Source: Pseudomonas sp. NFIX28
Lineage (GTDB): Bacteria; Pseudomonadota; Gammaproteobacteria; Pseudomonadales; Pseudomonadaceae
DNA: 64,000 nt
Reading direction: 5' to 3'
NCBI RefSeq assembly: GCF_900107395.1
Contig: NZ_FNPW01000007.1
Coordinates: 1-64,000 of the forward strand
The first letter of the stretch is position 1. Every line of letters begins with the position of its first letter. This document shows, in pieces, positions 56,013 through 64,000 of the stretch. The notes under the pieces are model-generated. The model searched no databases and was not told the DNA's origin. It saw only the letters and a list, made by a program, of their open reading frames with translations. Both the position numbers and the translations under genes were made by a program.

Positions 56013-57296
56013 ATGGCGAACACTCCTTACCCACAATCGTATTACGCAGCGTCAGCCAACGCCGCTCCCGTCCGCCCGCCACTGCAAGATAATGTGGAAA
56101 CCGATGTCTGTGTAATCGGCGCCGGTTATACCGGCCTCTCCAGCGCCCTGTTCCTGCTTGAGAACGGCTTTCGAGTCACTGTCCTGGAAGCAGCCAAGGT
56201 TGGCTTTGGCGCCTCCGGGCGCAACGGCGGGCAGATCGTCAACAGCTATAGCCGCGACATTGACGTAATTGAGCGCAGCGTCGGCCCCAAGCAGGCTCAA
56301 CTACTCGGCCAGATGGCCTTCGAAGGCGGCAGGATTATTCGCGAGCGCGTCGCCAAGTATCAAATCCAATGCGATTTGAAGAATGGTGGCGTGTTCGCTG
56401 CCATCACCAGCAAACAGATGGGCCATCTGGAGTCACAGAAGCGCCTGTGGGAGCGCTACGGCCACACCGAGCTGGAATTGCTGGACCAGCGCCGCATTCG
56501 TGAAGTCGTCGCCTGTGACCTGTATCAGGGCGGCATGCTCGACATGAGCGGAGGGCACATCCATCCGCTCAACCTGGCATTGGGCGAAGCAGCGGCTGTG
56601 GAGTCCCTGGGCGGAGTTATCTACGAACAATCCCCCGCGGTACGCATCGAACGTGGCGCCAATCCGGTGATACACACTCCCCAAGGCCAAGTCAGGGCCA
56701 AGTTCGTCATAGTCGCGGGCAACGCCTATCTGGGCAACCTGGTGCCGGAACTGGCCGCCAAGTCGATGCCGTGCGGCACCCAAGTCATCACCACCGAACC
56801 GCTGAGCGATGAGTTGGCAAAAAGCCTTCTCCCCAAGGACTACTGTGTCGAGGACTGCAACTATCTGCTGGACTATTACCGCCTTTCCGCAGACAAGCGC
56901 CTTATCTTCGGCGGCGGCGTGGTCTATGGCGCGCGCGACCCTGCGAACATCGAAGCGATCATCCGACCGAAGATGCTCAAGGCCTTCCCACAACTCAAGG
57001 ATGTAAAGATCGATTACGCCTGGACCGGCAACTTCCTGCTGACCCTGTCGCGCCTGCCACAAGTCGGACGCCTGGGTGACAATATTTACTACTCCCAGGG
57101 CTGCAGCGGCCATGGCGTCACTTACACCCATTTGGCCGGCAAGGTATTGGCAGAGGCGCTACGAGGCCAGGCAGAGCGTTTTGACGCCTTTGCCGAGCTA
57201 CCGCACTACCCCTTCCCTGGCGGCCAGCTGTTGCGCACCCCATTCACCGCGCTGGGTGCCTGGTATTACAGCCTGCGGGATAAACTCGGGCTCTGA
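56013..57296 (+). CDS. puuB: FAD-dependent oxidoreductase, PuuB-like
   Basis: The ATG at 56013 (AGAGGTTGCAGG upstream) gives 427 residues. The N-terminal Rossmann FAD site is VCVIGAGYTGLSSALFLLENG, followed by VLEAAKVGFGASGRNGGQ, and the C-terminal FAD contact is YYSQGCSGHGVTYTHLAGKVLAEAL. This is the DAO-type family of gamma-glutamylputrescine oxidase used in putrescine breakdown. Other substrates of the family are possible, as no polyamine gene is next to it. The frame is open well upstream but antisense to the tRNA. Confidence 0.82.
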   Translation: MANTPYPQSYYAASANAAPVRPPLQDNVETDVCVIGAGYTGLSSALFLLENGFRVTVLEAAKVGFGASGRNGGQIVNSYSRDIDVIERSVGPKQAQLLGQMAFEGGRIIRERVAKYQIQCDLKNGGVFAAITSKQMGHLESQKRLWERYGHTELELLDQRRIREVVACDLYQGGMLDMSGGHIHPLNLALGEAAAVESLGGVIYEQSPAVRIERGANPVIHTPQGQVRAKFVIVAGNAYLGNLVPELAAKSMPCGTQVITTEPLSDELAKSLLPKDYCVEDCNYLLDYYRLSADKRLIFGGGVVYGARDPANIEAIIRPKMLKAFPQLKDVKIDYAWTGNFLLTLSRLPQVGRLGDNIYYSQGCSGHGVTYTHLAGKVLAEALRGQAERFDAFAELPHYPFPGGQLLRTPFTALGAWYYSLRDKLGL

Positions 57297-57315
57297 TTAG
57301 CCAAATCCCCCAAAA

Positions 57316-57345
57316 TAAAAAAACCGCCACTCGGGCGGTTTTTTT
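57316..57345 (+). terminator. Terminator after oxidoreductase gene
   Basis: ACCGCC/GGCGGT hairpin followed by seven T, about 20 bp after the stop at 57296. Confidence 0.85.
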
Positions 57346-57411
57346 GGCTTTCTTTGATAGAGGAAATATCGACTATCTACGGCATCGAGGAAAAGCCCTA
57401 CTCCAGAAACA

Positions 57412-57440
57412 AAAAACCCCGGTCTTTCGACCAGGGTCTT
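57412..57440 (-). terminator. Terminator after tRNA-Asp/tRNA-Val cluster
   Basis: On the minus strand ACCCTGGTC, GAAA loop, GACCGGGGT, then TTTTT. It closes the leftward tRNA-Val-Asp-Asp transcript. Confidence 0.8.
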
Positions 57441-57509
57441 TGCTATCGATCCGAAGAGCCCTTGGCTTCTTCGTCACTTGAAGGCGTTCAGTGTTCCCCC
57501 AAGTAGATA

Positions 57510-57586
57510 TGGCGCAGCGGACGGGACTCGAACCCGCGACCCCCGGCGTGACAGGCCGGTATTCTAACCGACTGAACTACCGCTGC
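57510..57586 (-). tRNA. tRNA-Asp(GUC)
   Basis: A 77-base cloverleaf with CCA encoded, acceptor GCAGCGG/CCGCTGC, anticodon loop CTGTCAC giving GTC, and T-loop GTTCGAGTC. It is identical to the copy at 57688-57764. Confidence 0.96.
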
Positions 57587-57687
57587 GTATCGCTTGGACT
57601 TGCGTCCATGTGAACCGTTTAAATCGTCTGACTGGAAAGCTTCGAGGCTTTTCAATCTCAGACCAGGCATGCCTGATCTGGAAAATA

Positions 57688-57764
57688 TGGCGCAGCGGAC
57701 GGGACTCGAACCCGCGACCCCCGGCGTGACAGGCCGGTATTCTAACCGACTGAACTACCGCTGC
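57688..57764 (-). tRNA. tRNA-Asp(GUC), second copy
   Basis: Identical in sequence to the tRNA-Asp at 57510-57586, separated by 101 bp. The two belong to one leftward tRNA cluster that starts with tRNA-Val(UAC). Confidence 0.96.
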
Positions 57765-57823
57765 GCGTCGGTTGGATGCTTCCGTGGAAGCCTCCGCCTT
57801 TCTTTCGAAAAACACTCAAGAAG

Positions 57824-57899
57824 TGGTGGGTGATGACGGGATCGAACCGCCGACCCTCTGCTTGTAAGGCAGATGCTCTCCCGGCTGAGCTAATCACCC
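57824..57899 (-). tRNA. tRNA-Val(UAC)
   Basis: A 76-base cloverleaf with CCA encoded, acceptor GGGTGAT/ATCACCC, anticodon stem TCTGC/GCAGA with loop CTTACAA giving TAC, and T-loop GTTCGATCC. It is first in the leftward tRNA cluster. Confidence 0.96.
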
Positions 57900-58058
57900 T
57901 TTGCTTCGTTGAGGCCGCGAAATTTACGCAGATACCGATGCTAAGTCAATACCCTGCTTGAAGTTTTTCTGAAAAAGACAAAATCACGACAAAGCTTGCA
58001 AGGGAGCAACAACGACGGCGACTTCAAGTCACCCTCGCTGCCCTCCCCTTACATGCCA

Positions 58059-58835
58059 TCAATCGCGATAAATCATTTTCTTGCTCATGCCACCGTCGAC
58101 CACAAACTCCTGGCCAGTGACAAAACCGGAGTTCTTCGACAACAACCACGCCACCATCGCCGCCACATCTTCGACCGTCCCGACCCTGCCCGCCGGATGC
58201 TGGGCATGATCGGCATCACTCAGTGGCTCAGCCCGGCGAGCCGCCGGATCCCGGGCGTCGATCCAGCCCGGACTGACGGCATTGACCCGGACTTCCGGCC
58301 CCAAACTCATGGCCAATGCGTGGGTCAAGGCCAGCAGGCCGCCCTTGCTCGCCGCATAGGCTTCGGTGTCCGGCTCCGATTGCCGGGCGCGGGTAGACGC
58401 CAGATTGACGATGGCTCCGCCATGAGCGCGCAGATACGGAGCACAGTGTTTGGCCAGGAGCATCGGACCACTGAGATTCACCGCCAGCACCCGATTCCAG
58501 TGAGCCAGGTCGAGGCTTTCCAGCGTGATATTGCGCGGATCAGCGACCGCTGCATTGCACACCAGCGCATCGAGACGTCCGAACTGCCCCAGCACCTCGG
58601 CGACACCCAGAGTGACCTGCGCTTCGTCCGCCACATCCATGCCGATAAACCAGGCGCTATCACCCAGGACCTTGGCTACCTGGGAGCCGCGCACGCGGTC
58701 CAGGTCAGTCAGCACCACTTGCCAGCCTTCGCTGATCAACCAGGCAGCAATGCCCAGGCCGATACCGCGGGCTGCGCCGGTGACCAGCGCCACACGACCA
58801 TTGGCAATGCTCTGCTGCTCGGACAACTCGATCAC
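58059..58835 (-). CDS. Short-chain dehydrogenase/reductase
   Basis: The 258-residue protein has a classical SDR layout: TGAARGIG cofactor loop near residue 19, NAAVA near residue 94, active-site YAASK near residue 159, and the C-terminal GQEFVVDGG. The substrate is unknown. Its start overlaps the metZ stop by 4 bp, so the two are co-transcribed. Confidence 0.9.
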   Translation of the reverse strand: MIELSEQQSIANGRVALVTGAARGIGLGIAAWLISEGWQVVLTDLDRVRGSQVAKVLGDSAWFIGMDVADEAQVTLGVAEVLGQFGRLDALVCNAAVADPRNITLESLDLAHWNRVLAVNLSGPMLLAKHCAPYLRAHGGAIVNLASTRARQSEPDTEAYAASKGGLLALTHALAMSLGPEVRVNAVSPGWIDARDPAARRAEPLSDADHAQHPAGRVGTVEDVAAMVAWLLSKNSGFVTGQEFVVDGGMSKKMIYRD

Positions 58836-60043
58836 AAGGCTGCCAGCCCGCGCGCCAGGTCGGCTTGCAGGTCCACCACATCCTCGAGACCGACAGCAAT
58901 ACGAATCAGGCTGTCGCGGATGCCTGCCGCTTCACGCTCTTGTGGTGCCAGACGGCCGTGAGAGGTGGTGCTCGGGTGCGTGATGGTGGTCTTGCTGTCG
59001 CCCAGGTTGGCGGTAATGGAGATCAAGCGAGTGGCATCGATAAAGCGCCAGGCGCCTTCCTTGCCGCCCTTGACCTCGAAACTCACCACTGCACCGAAGC
59101 CACGCTGCTGACGCTTGGCCAGCTCATATTGCGGATGGCTTGGCAGGCCAGCGTAGTGCACCTTCTCGATGCCGTCCTGCTGCTCCAGCCATTCGGCCAG
59201 GGCTTGGGCATTGGCACAGTGGGCGCGCATGCGCAGGTTGAGGGTTTCGAGGCCCTTGAGGAAAATCCACGCGTTGAACGGACTCAGAGTCGGCCCCGCG
59301 GTGCGCAGGAAGCCCACTACTTCCTTCATTTGCTCGCTGCGACCAGCGACCACCCCGCCCATGCAACGACCCTGGCCGTCGATGAACTTGGTTGCCGAAT
59401 GCACCACCACGTCCGCGCCCAGCTTCAGCGGCTGCTGCAGCGCCGGGGTGCAGAAACAGTTGTCGACTACCAGCATCGCGCCCTTGGCGTGGGCGATTTC
59501 GGACAATGCAGCGATATCCACCAGCTCGGCGAGCGGGTTGGATGGCGATTCAACGAACAGCAGCTTGGTATTGGCCTTGATTGCCGCTTCCCAACCGGAC
59601 AGGTCCGCCAGGGGCACGTAATCGACCTCGATACCGAAGCGCTTGAAATACTTTTCGAACAGGCTGATGGTCGAGCCGAACACACTGCGCGAAACCAGTA
59701 CATGATCCCCCGCGCTGCACAAACTCATGACCACCGAGAGAATGGCCGCCATGCCAGTGGCCGTGGCCACCGCCTGTTCGGCGCCTTCCAAGGCGGCGAT
59801 GCGCTCTTCGAACGCGCGCACGGTCGGGTTGGTGTAGCGGGAATAGACATTGCCCGGCACCTCGCCGGCGAACCGCGCGGCCGCATCGGCAGCCGTACGG
59901 AACACATAGCTGGAGGTGAAGAACATCGGATCACCATGCTCCCCTTCCGGGGTACGGTGTTGGCCGGCGCGCACGGCCAGGGTATCGAAAGCTACGCCAT
60001 CAAGGTCGCTGTCCAGCCGACCGGCATCCCAATCCTGACTCAT
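58832..60043 (-). CDS. metZ: O-succinylhomoserine sulfhydrylase
   Basis: The 403-residue PLP enzyme has the Cys/Met-metabolism motifs: [31 protein letters not shown], and the PLP-lysine segment [12 protein letters not shown]. Pseudomonas uses MetZ to make homocysteine directly from O-succinylhomoserine and sulfide. It follows purF by 36 bp, the usual Pseudomonas order. Confidence 0.94.
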   Translation of the reverse strand: MSQDWDAGRLDSDLDGVAFDTLAVRAGQHRTPEGEHGDPMFFTSSYVFRTAADAAARFAGEVPGNVYSRYTNPTVRAFEERIAALEGAEQAVATATGMAAILSVVMSLCSAGDHVLVSRSVFGSTISLFEKYFKRFGIEVDYVPLADLSGWEAAIKANTKLLFVESPSNPLAELVDIAALSEIAHAKGAMLVVDNCFCTPALQQPLKLGADVVVHSATKFIDGQGRCMGGVVAGRSEQMKEVVGFLRTAGPTLSPFNAWIFLKGLETLNLRMRAHCANAQALAEWLEQQDGIEKVHYAGLPSHPQYELAKRQQRGFGAVVSFEVKGGKEGAWRFIDATRLISITANLGDSKTTITHPSTTSHGRLAPQEREAAGIRDSLIRIAVGLEDVVDLQADLARGLAAL

Positions 60044-60079
60044 GCCGCCTACTCCTTATATGTCTTCTAATGCTCTAAA

Positions 60080-61585
60080 TCAGTTGTTGTACAGATCGAT
60101 GATCGCACTGACTGCCTGGGTCTTGGCCTTGGAGGCATCGTTGCGTGCGTTTTCGATCTTGTTCAAATAGGCCTCGTCGACATCGCCAGTGACATATTTG
60201 CCATCGAACACCGCGCAGTCGAAGTTCTCGATCTTGATCTTGCCGCCACCGACCGCCTCGATCAGATCGGGCAGATCCTGATAGATCAGCCAATCGGCGC
60301 CGATCAGATCGGCCACATCCTGAGTCGAACGATTGTGTGCGATCAGTTCGTGAGCGCTCGGCATGTCGATGCCGTATACGTTCGGGAATCGCACGGCCGG
60401 CGCCGCGGAGCAGAAGTAGACGTTCTTCGCGCCGGCTTCGCGGGCCATCTGGATGATCTGCTTGCAAGTAGTGCCGCGAACGATCGAGTCATCCACCAGC
60501 ATCACGTTCTTGCCACGGAATTCCAGCTCGATTGCATTGAGCTTCTGGCGCACGGATTTTTTCCGCGCGGCCTGGCCCGGCATGATGAAGGTCCGGCCGA
60601 TGTAGCGGTTCTTCACGAAGCCTTCGCGGAACTTGACGCCCAGGTGGTTCGCCAGCTCCAGCGCCGCGGTACGGCTGGTATCTGGAATCGGGATGACCAC
60701 GTCGATATCATGATCCGGACGCTCGCGCAGGATCTTCTCTGCCAGCTTCTCGCCCATGCGCAGACGCGCCTTGTACACCGATACACCGTCGATGATCGAG
60801 TCCGGACGCGCCAGGTAGACGTGTTCGAAGATGCACGGGGTCAGCTTTGGATTGGTCGCGCACTGACGAGTGTGCAGCTTGCCGTCTTCGGTGATGTAGA
60901 CCGCTTCGCCTGGCGCCAGGTCGCGAATCAGGGTGAAGCCCAGCACATCCAGGGATACGCTTTCGGAAGCGATCATGTATTCGACGCCCTCGTCGGTGTG
61001 ACGCTGACCGAAGACGATCGGGCGAATGCCATGGGGATCGCGGAAGCCGACGATGCCATAACCGGTGACCATGGCCACCACCGCGTAACCGCCAACGCAA
61101 CGGTTGTGCACGTCAGTCACGGCGGCGAATACGTCTTCTTCGGTCGGTTGCAGCTTGCCGCGCTGGGCCAGCTCGTGAGCGAACACGTTGAGCAGGACTT
61201 CCGAATCGGAATTGGTGTTGACGTGGCGCAAGTCAGATTCGTAGATCTCCTTGGCCAGCTGTTCAACATTGGTCAGGTTACCGTTATGCGCCAGGGTAAT
61301 GCCGTAAGGCGAGTTGACGTAAAACGGTTGAGCTTCGGCCGAAGTCGAGCTACCAGCGGTCGGATAACGCACATGGCCAATACCCATGTGGCCGACCAGG
61401 CGCTGCATGTGCCGTTGATGGAAAACGTCACGGACCAGGCCGTTGTCCTTGCGCAGGAATAACCGGCCATCATGGCTGGTCACGATACCGGCAGCGTCCT
61501 GGCCGCGGTGCTGGAGGACGGTTAGCGCGTCATACAGCGCCTGATTGACGTTCGACTTACCGACGATACCGACGATGCCACACAT
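60080..61585 (-). CDS. purF: Amidophosphoribosyltransferase
   Basis: The ATG at 61585 ([10 protein letters not shown]) is the true start because the Cys after Met is the catalytic N-terminal nucleophile once Met is removed; this gives 501 residues. The PRPP-binding motif [13 protein letters not shown] lies in the C-terminal transferase domain. It makes phosphoribosylamine, the first step of purine synthesis. Confidence 0.97.
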   Translation of the reverse strand: MCGIVGIVGKSNVNQALYDALTVLQHRGQDAAGIVTSHDGRLFLRKDNGLVRDVFHQRHMQRLVGHMGIGHVRYPTAGSSTSAEAQPFYVNSPYGITLAHNGNLTNVEQLAKEIYESDLRHVNTNSDSEVLLNVFAHELAQRGKLQPTEEDVFAAVTDVHNRCVGGYAVVAMVTGYGIVGFRDPHGIRPIVFGQRHTDEGVEYMIASESVSLDVLGFTLIRDLAPGEAVYITEDGKLHTRQCATNPKLTPCIFEHVYLARPDSIIDGVSVYKARLRMGEKLAEKILRERPDHDIDVVIPIPDTSRTAALELANHLGVKFREGFVKNRYIGRTFIMPGQAARKKSVRQKLNAIELEFRGKNVMLVDDSIVRGTTCKQIIQMAREAGAKNVYFCSAAPAVRFPNVYGIDMPSAHELIAHNRSTQDVADLIGADWLIYQDLPDLIEAVGGGKIKIENFDCAVFDGKYVTGDVDEAYLNKIENARNDASKAKTQAVSAIIDLYNN

Positions 61586-61626
61586 GCGACGCAACCCCTA
61601 CTTAATGAAACTGAACTGAACACATC

Positions 61627-62184
61627 TTACTGAGGCGTTTTGGCCGGTAAGAGTTGTTCCTTGAACGGTATTTCAGCGGGTACGCTGATACCGCTGGCCA
61701 GCCACTGACTGCTCCACCCCAATATGAGGTTTTTTGACCAGTCTGCAACCAATAGAAATTGTGGCAGCAGTCGCGACTGCTGCCACCAGGAATCCTGTTG
61801 TACCGGTCCCAGGCTCAACAGCCCGACTGCCACGACCACCAGCAACGCGCCACGCGCCGCGCCGAAGGCCATGCCCAGGAATCGATCGGTTCCGGAAAGG
61901 CCGGTCACGCGAATCAATTCACCGATAAGAAAGTTGATCATTGCGCCTACCAGCAAGGTGGCGACAAACATGATGGCACAGCCCGCAATCACGCGAGCCG
62001 AGGGAGTTTCGATATATCCGCCGAGGTATTCGGACAGGGAGCCACCAAACATCCAGGCGACGACTCCTGCGACGATCCAGGTAAGCAGCGACAGCGCTTC
62101 TTTGACGAAGCCGCGACTCAAACTGATCAAAGCAGAGATGGCGATGATTGCAACGATCGCCCAGTCAACCCAGGTAAATGGCAC
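61627..62184 (-). CDS. cvpA: CvpA family membrane protein
   Basis: The 185-residue protein has four hydrophobic segments and the CvpA pattern (TWVDWAIVAIIAISALISLSRGFVKEAL; SGTDRFLGMAFGAARGALLV). It is linked to colicin V production and envelope function in E. coli. It lies between the SPOR gene and purF as in most Pseudomonas. Confidence 0.94.
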   Translation of the reverse strand: MPFTWVDWAIVAIIAISALISLSRGFVKEALSLLTWIVAGVVAWMFGGSLSEYLGGYIETPSARVIAGCAIMFVATLLVGAMINFLIGELIRVTGLSGTDRFLGMAFGAARGALLVVVAVGLLSLGPVQQDSWWQQSRLLPQFLLVADWSKNLILGWSSQWLASGISVPAEIPFKEQLLPAKTPQ

Positions 62185-62282
62185 AGTGCAGCCTACAGAC
62201 GGATAAGGCGGCGCATTTTACCAGAGCGCATGGCCGTCGGTAAGCTGAGATTCAATGCGCTTTGCAAATCAAGGCGATAGCC

Positions 62283-62957
62283 TTAACCGCGCTCAGGCTG
62301 GAAGCGTACGACAAAACCCTTGAGGTTCTGCTGGCGGCTCAGCAAGTCACGCAGACGATCTGCCTCGGCCCGCTCGATCAACGGACCGACAAACACCCGG
62401 TTCTTGCCATCGGCGGAACGGATATAGGCGTTGTAACCCTGGCTACGCAGGGTTTTCTGCAGGTTTTCAGCACTTTCCCGACTGGACAGGCTGGCCAACT
62501 GTACGGACCAACTGACCGACAGGCCATTTGCATCGACACGACTCGGGGTTGCACCAGGCTTGGCTGGCGCTGCGGCAATCGGCTGCGCAGGAGCAGCCGG
62601 CTTGGCTACCGGCGCCGACGGTGCTACTGGCTTGCTCGCGGCGACTGGCGGCGTCACCGGGGCCGGAGGAGCAGCCGGGGTATTTGGAGCAATCGGCATG
62701 GAAGGCGCAGCCTGCTGGGCCACCTCTTCATCACTGGGTACCGGCTCTTGTGGCAGCGCCTGCGGCTCGGGCACGATCACAGGCTCGACCTGTAGCTGGG
62801 TTACAGCTGGCGCCTGAGGCACTGCTGGCGCCTCGACATTGACGTGCCGCTGCTCATCTTCACGGGAAAACAGCATCGGCAGAAAAATCACCGCCAACGC
62901 CACCAGAACCAGAGCCCCAACCATTCGCTGCTTGTAGACGTTATCCAGCATAGCCAT
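62283..62957 (-). CDS. SPOR-domain membrane protein (DedD-like)
   Basis: The ATG at 62957 follows GGAGGAAGC and gives 224 residues. It has a short cytoplasmic N-terminus (MAMLDNVYKQRMVGALVLVALAVIFLPML, TM about residues 11-30), a long Pro/Ala-rich linker (about residues 45-140) and a C-terminal SPOR domain (WSVQLASLSSRESAENLQKTLRSQGY, RVFVGPLIERAEADRL). It probably binds septal peptidoglycan. It overlaps the folC stop. Confidence 0.88.
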   Translation of the reverse strand: MAMLDNVYKQRMVGALVLVALAVIFLPMLFSREDEQRHVNVEAPAVPQAPAVTQLQVEPVIVPEPQALPQEPVPSDEEVAQQAAPSMPIAPNTPAAPPAPVTPPVAASKPVAPSAPVAKPAAPAQPIAAAPAKPGATPSRVDANGLSVSWSVQLASLSSRESAENLQKTLRSQGYNAYIRSADGKNRVFVGPLIERAEADRLRDLLSRQQNLKGFVVRFQPERG

Positions 62958-64000
62958 GTGCAGCTTCCTCCGTGGAGCGCCGGGCAAGCCACTCGAGCGC
63001 CTCGGCAACACAATAAAAAGATCCGAACAGCAGAATCTCGTCTTCGGCCGTAGCCTGCGCACACTGCCCTTCCAGCGCAGCAGCGACACTCTCATAGGAC
63101 GCTACCGAAGCCCCAAGGTTCTCCAGTGCAGCCTGCAGGTCAGCAACAGGACGTGCGCGCGAAGAATCCAGGGGCGCAACCGCCCATTGCTCGACACAGC
63201 AGTGCAGGGGCGCAACCACGCCCTCCAGGTCCTTGTCCGCCAACAGGCCAAATACCGCCAGGCGCTTGCCCACCACCGGCCGACGCATCAGGCGCTCGGC
63301 CAGATACTCCGCGGCATGCGGGTTGTGCCCGACATCCAGCAACAGGTTCAGGCGCTTGCCCTGCCATTCGAACTGACGACGATCCAGACGCCCGACCACC
63401 CGCGTCTGTCGCAAGGCTTCGGCAATGCGCTCGGCCTGCCAAGGCAGCCCGAGCAGCAAATAGGCCTGCAGGGCCAGCGCGGCGTTTTCCATAGGCAGAT
63501 CGAGCAACGGCAAGTCACGCAACTCGACGGCATTGCCCTGCGTATCGAGCCCACGCCACTGCCAGTTCTCGTCGGTAATTCCCAGATCGAAATCACGACC
63601 ACGCAGGAAAAAGCCGCAGTTCAGCTCACGCGCCTTATCCAGCAGGGGTTGAGGAGGATTCAGGTCGCCACAGAGTGCCGGCGCACCCTGACGGAAAATA
63701 CCGGCTTTCTCGAAAGCCACGGATTCACGGGTATCGCCCAGATAATCGGCGTGGTCGACGCCGATACTGGTAACCAGCGCTACATCGGCATCCACCAGAT
63801 TGACCGCATCCAGGCGTCCGCCCAGGCCGACTTCCAGCACCACGGCATCGAGATTGGCACGCTGGAACAACCAGAAGGCCGCCAAGGTACCCATCTCGAA
63901 ATAGGTCAGGGAGATTTCGCCGCGCGCCGCCTCGACCGCGGCAAAGGCCTCGCACAACGAGGCATCGCTGGCTTCGACGCCATCGATCTGTACCCGCTCG
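62941..64000 (-). CDS. folC: Folylpolyglutamate/dihydrofolate synthase, 5' end cut by window
   Basis: The frame is open to the right edge, so the N-terminal ATP-binding part is outside the window. About 352 residues are visible: TYFEMGTLAAFWLFQRANLDAVVLEVGLGGRLDAVNLVDADV (Mur-ligase-type centre), the LLDVGHNPHA motif and the C-terminal domain. It adds glutate to dihydropteroate or folate. The gene order folC-SPOR-cvpA-purF supports the assignment. Confidence 0.93.
   Translation of the reverse strand, partial: ERVQIDGVEASDASLCEAFAAVEAARGEISLTYFEMGTLAAFWLFQRANLDAVVLEVGLGGRLDAVNLVDADVALVTSIGVDHADYLGDTRESVAFEKAGIFRQGAPALCGDLNPPQPLLDKARELNCGFFLRGRDFDLGITDENWQWRGLDTQGNAVELRDLPLLDLPMENAALALQAYLLLGLPWQAERIAEALRQTRVVGRLDRRQFEWQGKRLNLLLDVGHNPHAAEYLAERLMRRPVVGKRLAVFGLLADKDLEGVVAPLHCCVEQWAVAPLDSSRARPVADLQAALENLGASVASYESVAAALEGQCAQATAEDEILLFGSFYCVAEALEWLARRSTEEAAHGYAG

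Overview
The window is a stretch of a Pseudomonas chromosome, most likely from the P. fluorescens group. Supporting this are the gene order ihfA-pheT-pheS-rplT-rpmI-infC-thrS, the block folC-SPOR-cvpA-purF-metZ next to tRNA-Asp/tRNA-Val genes, an RsmA/CsrA gene, a DUF1654 gene, and generally GC-rich coding sequence. Two mobile elements integrated at tRNA genes interrupt core housekeeping DNA.

Region 1 (about 1-14660) is the right part of a decayed prophage next to tRNA-Pro(UGG). Leftward genes at its left side encode tail proteins, including two paralogous SGNH hydrolases: one on a tailspike anchor, the other with a Sec signal peptide. At about 4.16 kb a truncated tail gene abuts rightward early genes (HTH regulator, NdpA, GIY-YIG protein, C5 methyltransferase, endonuclease VII-type HNH, ASCH, excisionase, integrase). 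Between the early genes lie single genes or pairs on the opposite strand that look like cargo. No capsid, terminase, replication or CI-type repressor gene is present in this part.

Region 2 (14.6-31.8 kb) carries the translation-factor cluster, all leftward, with a thrS leader hairpin that mimics the tRNA-Thr anticodon arm. Small proteins, a cold-shock gene and a ribose operon (rbsBACRKD plus a periplasmic nucleoside hydrolase) follow, with a clear promoter and a palindromic RbsR-type operator. Nucleosides split in the periplasm would supply ribose to the transporter and kinase.

Region 3 (31.8-49.3 kb) holds a periplasmic glutaminase-asparaginase with an ANR-like box, a LexA-controlled DUF1654/endonuclease I pair, rsmA, a chitinase and an AA10 LPMO that both lack signal peptides, a Nudix hydrolase, a hybrid sensor kinase/response regulator pair, and a three-gene chaperone-usher fimbrial cluster with an RcsB-like box upstream.

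Region 4 (49401-55799) is a compact element of about 6.3 kb, bounded by a perfect 72-bp direct repeat that includes the 3' part of tRNA-Val(GAC). It contains a frameshifted integrase, six tightly packed small genes ending in a DExH-like ATPase, an origin-like repeat region, a possible small-terminase-like gene, a membrane protein, a tRNA-like sequence and paired GTTCACA palindromes beside the right end. It resembles a phage satellite or cryptic integrative element and is the most novel part of the window.

Region 5 (55.8-64 kb) returns to the core: puuB-like oxidoreductase, two tRNA-Asp, tRNA-Val(UAC), an SDR, metZ, purF, cvpA, a SPOR-domain protein and the start-truncated folC.
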